Below are positions 5,852 through 6,787 of a DNA stretch of 6,787 bases, one piece after another (positions within the stretch are counted from its first letter, which is position 1; the number at the start of each line of letters is the position of its first letter). The notes below the pieces were generated by a model, which saw only the letters and a list, made by a program, of their open reading frames with translations, did not search any database and was not told the DNA's origin. The stretch covers positions 1 through 6,787 of the forward strand of contig CAMDZY010000094.1 of NCBI GenBank assembly GCA_945910975.1. The letters run 5' to 3'. Source of the DNA: an uncultured Clostridia bacterium. GTDB taxonomy: Bacteria; Bacillota; Clostridia; Oscillospirales; Oscillospiraceae. Both the position numbers and the translations under genes were made by a program.

Positions 5852-5860
5852 ATGATATAC
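5849..5860. repeat. Left copy of 12-bp target site duplication
   Basis: AATATGATATAC, identical to 6057-6068, abuts the left inverted repeat of the inserted element exactly. The neighbouring bases outside the two copies differ, so the duplication is exactly 12 bp. It overlaps the -10 box and predicted transcription start of the VanZ promoter. Confidence 0.85.
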
Positions 5861-6004
5861 CAGACTGTCGAAAAGCCCCGCAGAGTTCGCAGATTCAATT
5901 ATTTTTTGCGGCGGGTGTGTGCGCCACAAGAAACACCTTACAGGACGCAAACGGCAAGCCACTGCCATAGGCACTTGGCGGGTGTGATGCTTAAGTCCGG
6001 CAAT

Positions 6005-6024
6005 GTTCTTCCGCGAGGAAGAAC
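6005..6024. repeat. Hairpin with GCGA loop inside the MITE-like element
   Basis: GTTCTTCC (6005-6012) and GGAAGAAC (6017-6024) form a perfect 8-bp stem closed by GCGA, a GNRA-type tetraloop in RNA. It lies one base before the terminal hairpin at 6026-6052. There is no U-tract, so it is not a terminator. Confidence 0.75.
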
Positions 6025-6025
6025 T

Positions 6026-6052
6026 CTGTCGAAAAACGAAGTATTTCGACAG
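6026..6052. repeat. Terminal hairpin of the MITE-like element
   Basis: CTGTCGAAA (6026-6034) and TTTCGACAG (6044-6052) form a perfect 9-bp stem around a 9-nt loop. The right arm is the core of the right terminal repeat. The left arm is an internal copy in the same orientation as the left end at 5865-5873. The right end can therefore pair either with the far left end or with this nearby copy. Confidence 0.75.
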
Positions 6053-6056
6053 GCTG

Positions 6057-6068
6057 AATATGATATAC
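6057..6068. repeat. Right copy of 12-bp target site duplication
   Basis: AATATGATATAC, identical to 5849-5860, begins at the base after the right inverted repeat. Removing 5861-6068 would restore an uninterrupted promoter-to-gene leader for the VanZ gene. Confidence 0.85.
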
Positions 6069-6077
6069 ACGACTTTG

Positions 6078-6112
6078 TGCGAATATTGCCCCTTGACGGC
6101 GCCAATTTCGCA
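6078..6112 (+). other. Hairpin in the VanZ leader
   Basis: TGCGAA (6078-6083) pairs with TTCGCA (6107-6112), and, past a bulged T, ATTG (6085-6088) pairs with CAAT (6103-6106), giving ten base pairs with one bulge. It lies between the right target duplication and the VanZ start, so it belongs to the original leader rather than the insertion. No T-run follows. It may influence translation or mRNA stability. Confidence 0.45.
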
Positions 6113-6142
6113 AATCCTATAAACAGAAAACTGGCTGCAATT

Positions 6143-6565
6143 ATGAAACAGAACAAAAAATTTTGGATATCCCTGACGCTTACGCTCCTGTGGTGCGCCT
6201 TTATCTTCACCCGCTCCATGCAGGCCGGAGAGGAAAGTGCGGCAGAAAGCGGTTGGGTTCTTGCATTTGTGCAAACAATTTTTCCCGGCATCACCGAACA
6301 CGCTGTCCGCAAGCTAGCACACTTTTCCGAGTTCCTGCTGCTTGGTGCCATGTCCACCCTCACACAATTCCAAACCAACCAAAAAAATCCGACCCCCTCA
6401 CTGCTTTTCGGCCTCCTTTGCGCCATGGCAGATGAAACAATCCAACTCACCGTCCCCGGCCGCAGCGGCCGCGTACAAGACGTCTGGATCGATTTTGCCG
6501 GCGTTACAGTAGCAGTGACCGCCACGTTCCTTTTCCACCACTTTCATCAGAAAAAATCAAAATAA
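6143..6565 (+). CDS. VanZ-family membrane protein
   Basis: 140-aa integral membrane protein of the VanZ-like family (the namesake gives low-level teicoplanin resistance; most relatives are uncharacterised). Family marks are RKLAHFSEFLLLGAM (56-70) and the acidic stretch DETIQL (97-102) followed by VPGRSGRVQDVWIDFAG (104-120). Hydrophobic spans lie at about 8-24, 62-76, 86-96 and 116-132. The start at ATG 6143 is chosen because the family begins with a short basic tail and a first span, as in MKQNKKFWISLTL. The frame stays open for another 97 codons upstream, but that stretch is the inserted element plus leader, and its first ATG (5852) precedes the predicted transcription start. No clear Shine-Dalgarno sequence precedes 6143, so translation may be weak. 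No terminator separates it from the tRNA promoter downstream. Confidence 0.88.
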   Translation: MKQNKKFWISLTLTLLWCAFIFTRSMQAGEESAAESGWVLAFVQTIFPGITEHAVRKLAHFSEFLLLGAMSTLTQFQTNQKNPTPSLLFGLLCAMADETIQLTVPGRSGRVQDVWIDFAGVTVAVTATFLFHHFHQKKSK

Positions 6566-6579
6566 TTTCAAAAAAACAC

Positions 6580-6608
6580 TTGCAATTTGCAGAAGTATCT
6601 GCTATAAT
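6580..6608 (+). promoter_or_regulatory. tRNA promoter
   Basis: TTGCAA (6580-6585), a 17-nt spacer and a perfect TATAAT (6603-6608). The predicted start is about 6615, seven bases before the first tRNA-like sequence, which is typical of stable RNA genes. No other convincing promoter lies between here and the intact tRNA at 6736, so both copies are probably co-transcribed. Confidence 0.85.
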
Positions 6609-6621
6609 AAACCTCGCCGAT

Positions 6622-6698
6622 GGGGGTATAGCTCAGCTGGGAGCGCACTTCATTAAAAGTATGCCCCGCTGAACGGTACAATTCCCGACAACTTCATA
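6622..6698 (+). pseudogene. Degenerate tRNA-Ala copy
   Basis: The first 22 bases, from the 5' acceptor strand through the D-loop, equal those of the tRNA-Ala at 6736 (24 bp identical counting two flanking bases: 6620-6643 and 6734-6757). After that the copies diverge. The D-stem has a mismatch, the anticodon arm is reduced to ACTT/AAGT around a six-base loop (6647-6660), and a T-loop-like TACAATT (6677-6683) sits near the right distance but on a stem with only two pairs. The 3' acceptor strand and CCA are missing: CAACTTC appears where TACCCCC is needed. It spans about a full tRNA length, so it looks like a decayed duplicate. The end coordinate is approximate. Confidence 0.75.
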
Positions 6699-6735
6699 CA
6701 GAATTCTCTCGTTTTTCCAAAGAAATACACCAAAT

Positions 6736-6787
<52 letters not shown>

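Larger units (their letters stand above)
5861..6056. mobile_element. MITE-like non-autonomous element (196 bp)
   Basis: The element begins CAGACTGTCGAAA (5861-5873) and ends TTTCGACAGGCTG (6044-6056); these 13-bp ends are inverted repeats matching at 12 of 13 positions. A perfect 12-bp direct repeat abuts both ends, as expected for a target site duplication. The 196 bp encode no transposase. They contain several hairpins: GCCA-TGCC/GGCA-TGGC around 5958-5979, a GNRA-capped stem at 6005-6024, and a hairpin at 6026-6052 made of an internal copy of the terminal sequence and the right end. The frame joining the VanZ gene happens to be open through it. A long duplication of 10-12 bp is known for IS231-type members of the IS4 family, so mobilisation by such a transposase is conceivable. 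I cannot identify the parent element. Confidence 0.8.

Noticed and set aside
5834..6301. Minus-strand open frame across the inserted element
   Set aside because: It spans the mobile element and the start of the VanZ gene in antisense, with no domain and no promoter or ribosome binding site.
6622..6698. Functional tRNA with an unusual anticodon
   Set aside because: No 3' acceptor strand complementary to GGGGGTA, a six-base anticodon loop, and a T-stem with only two pairs; it cannot form a normal tRNA.

Overview
The window looks like a chromosomal segment of a Gram-positive, low-to-moderate GC bacterium, most likely a gut-type member of the Clostridia (Oscillospirales/Ruminococcaceae-like). 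This is inferred from strong AGGAGG-type ribosome binding sites, sigma-A promoters with 17-nt spacers, and a gene set typical of Firmicutes (XRE regulator, DUF2156 protein, lipoprotein polysaccharide deacetylase, VanZ-family protein). No phage, plasmid or CRISPR genes are present.

Layout. (1) Positions 1-290: a 68-residue XRE-family regulator, preceded by two copies of a 17-bp dyad (TATACC-N5-GGGATA, 24 bp apart). The copies sit on a perfect-consensus promoter that points left, out of the window. This looks like a regulator controlling a divergent gene that is not visible here, and probably itself. (2) Positions 324-356: a strong hairpin terminator between convergent units. (3) Positions 364-3956, minus strand: a compact five-gene operon, in transcription order DUF2156 protein, GNAT acetyltransferase (ATGA overlap), short-chain dehydrogenase, chloramphenicol-acetyltransferase-like protein, and ribose-5-phosphate isomerase B. 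Genes are 11-21 nt apart or overlap, and ribosome binding sites abut or overlap upstream stop codons. (4) Positions 3957-4166: a divergent intergenic region with two well-formed back-to-back promoters. (5) Positions 4167-5692, plus strand: a lipoprotein with a copper-amine-oxidase-N-like domain and a NodB-type polysaccharide deacetylase domain, coupled to a small four-helix membrane protein and followed by a terminator. (6) Positions 5823-6565: a VanZ-family membrane protein gene whose promoter has been hit by a 196-bp non-coding mobile element (13-bp terminal inverted repeats, exact 12-bp target duplication). (7) Positions 6580-6787: a tRNA promoter followed by a decayed tRNA-Ala copy and then an apparently intact tRNA-Ala(GGC), cut by the window end.

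How it fits together. The plus-strand deacetylase, its membrane partner and the VanZ protein suggest cell-envelope functions. The minus-strand operon combines probable acyl-transfer enzymes with one central-metabolism enzyme, and no single pathway is evident. The least ordinary parts are non-coding: the duplicated operator on a leftward consensus promoter, the MITE-like insertion directly downstream of the VanZ -10 box, and the tRNA pseudogene occupying the first position of a tRNA transcription unit.
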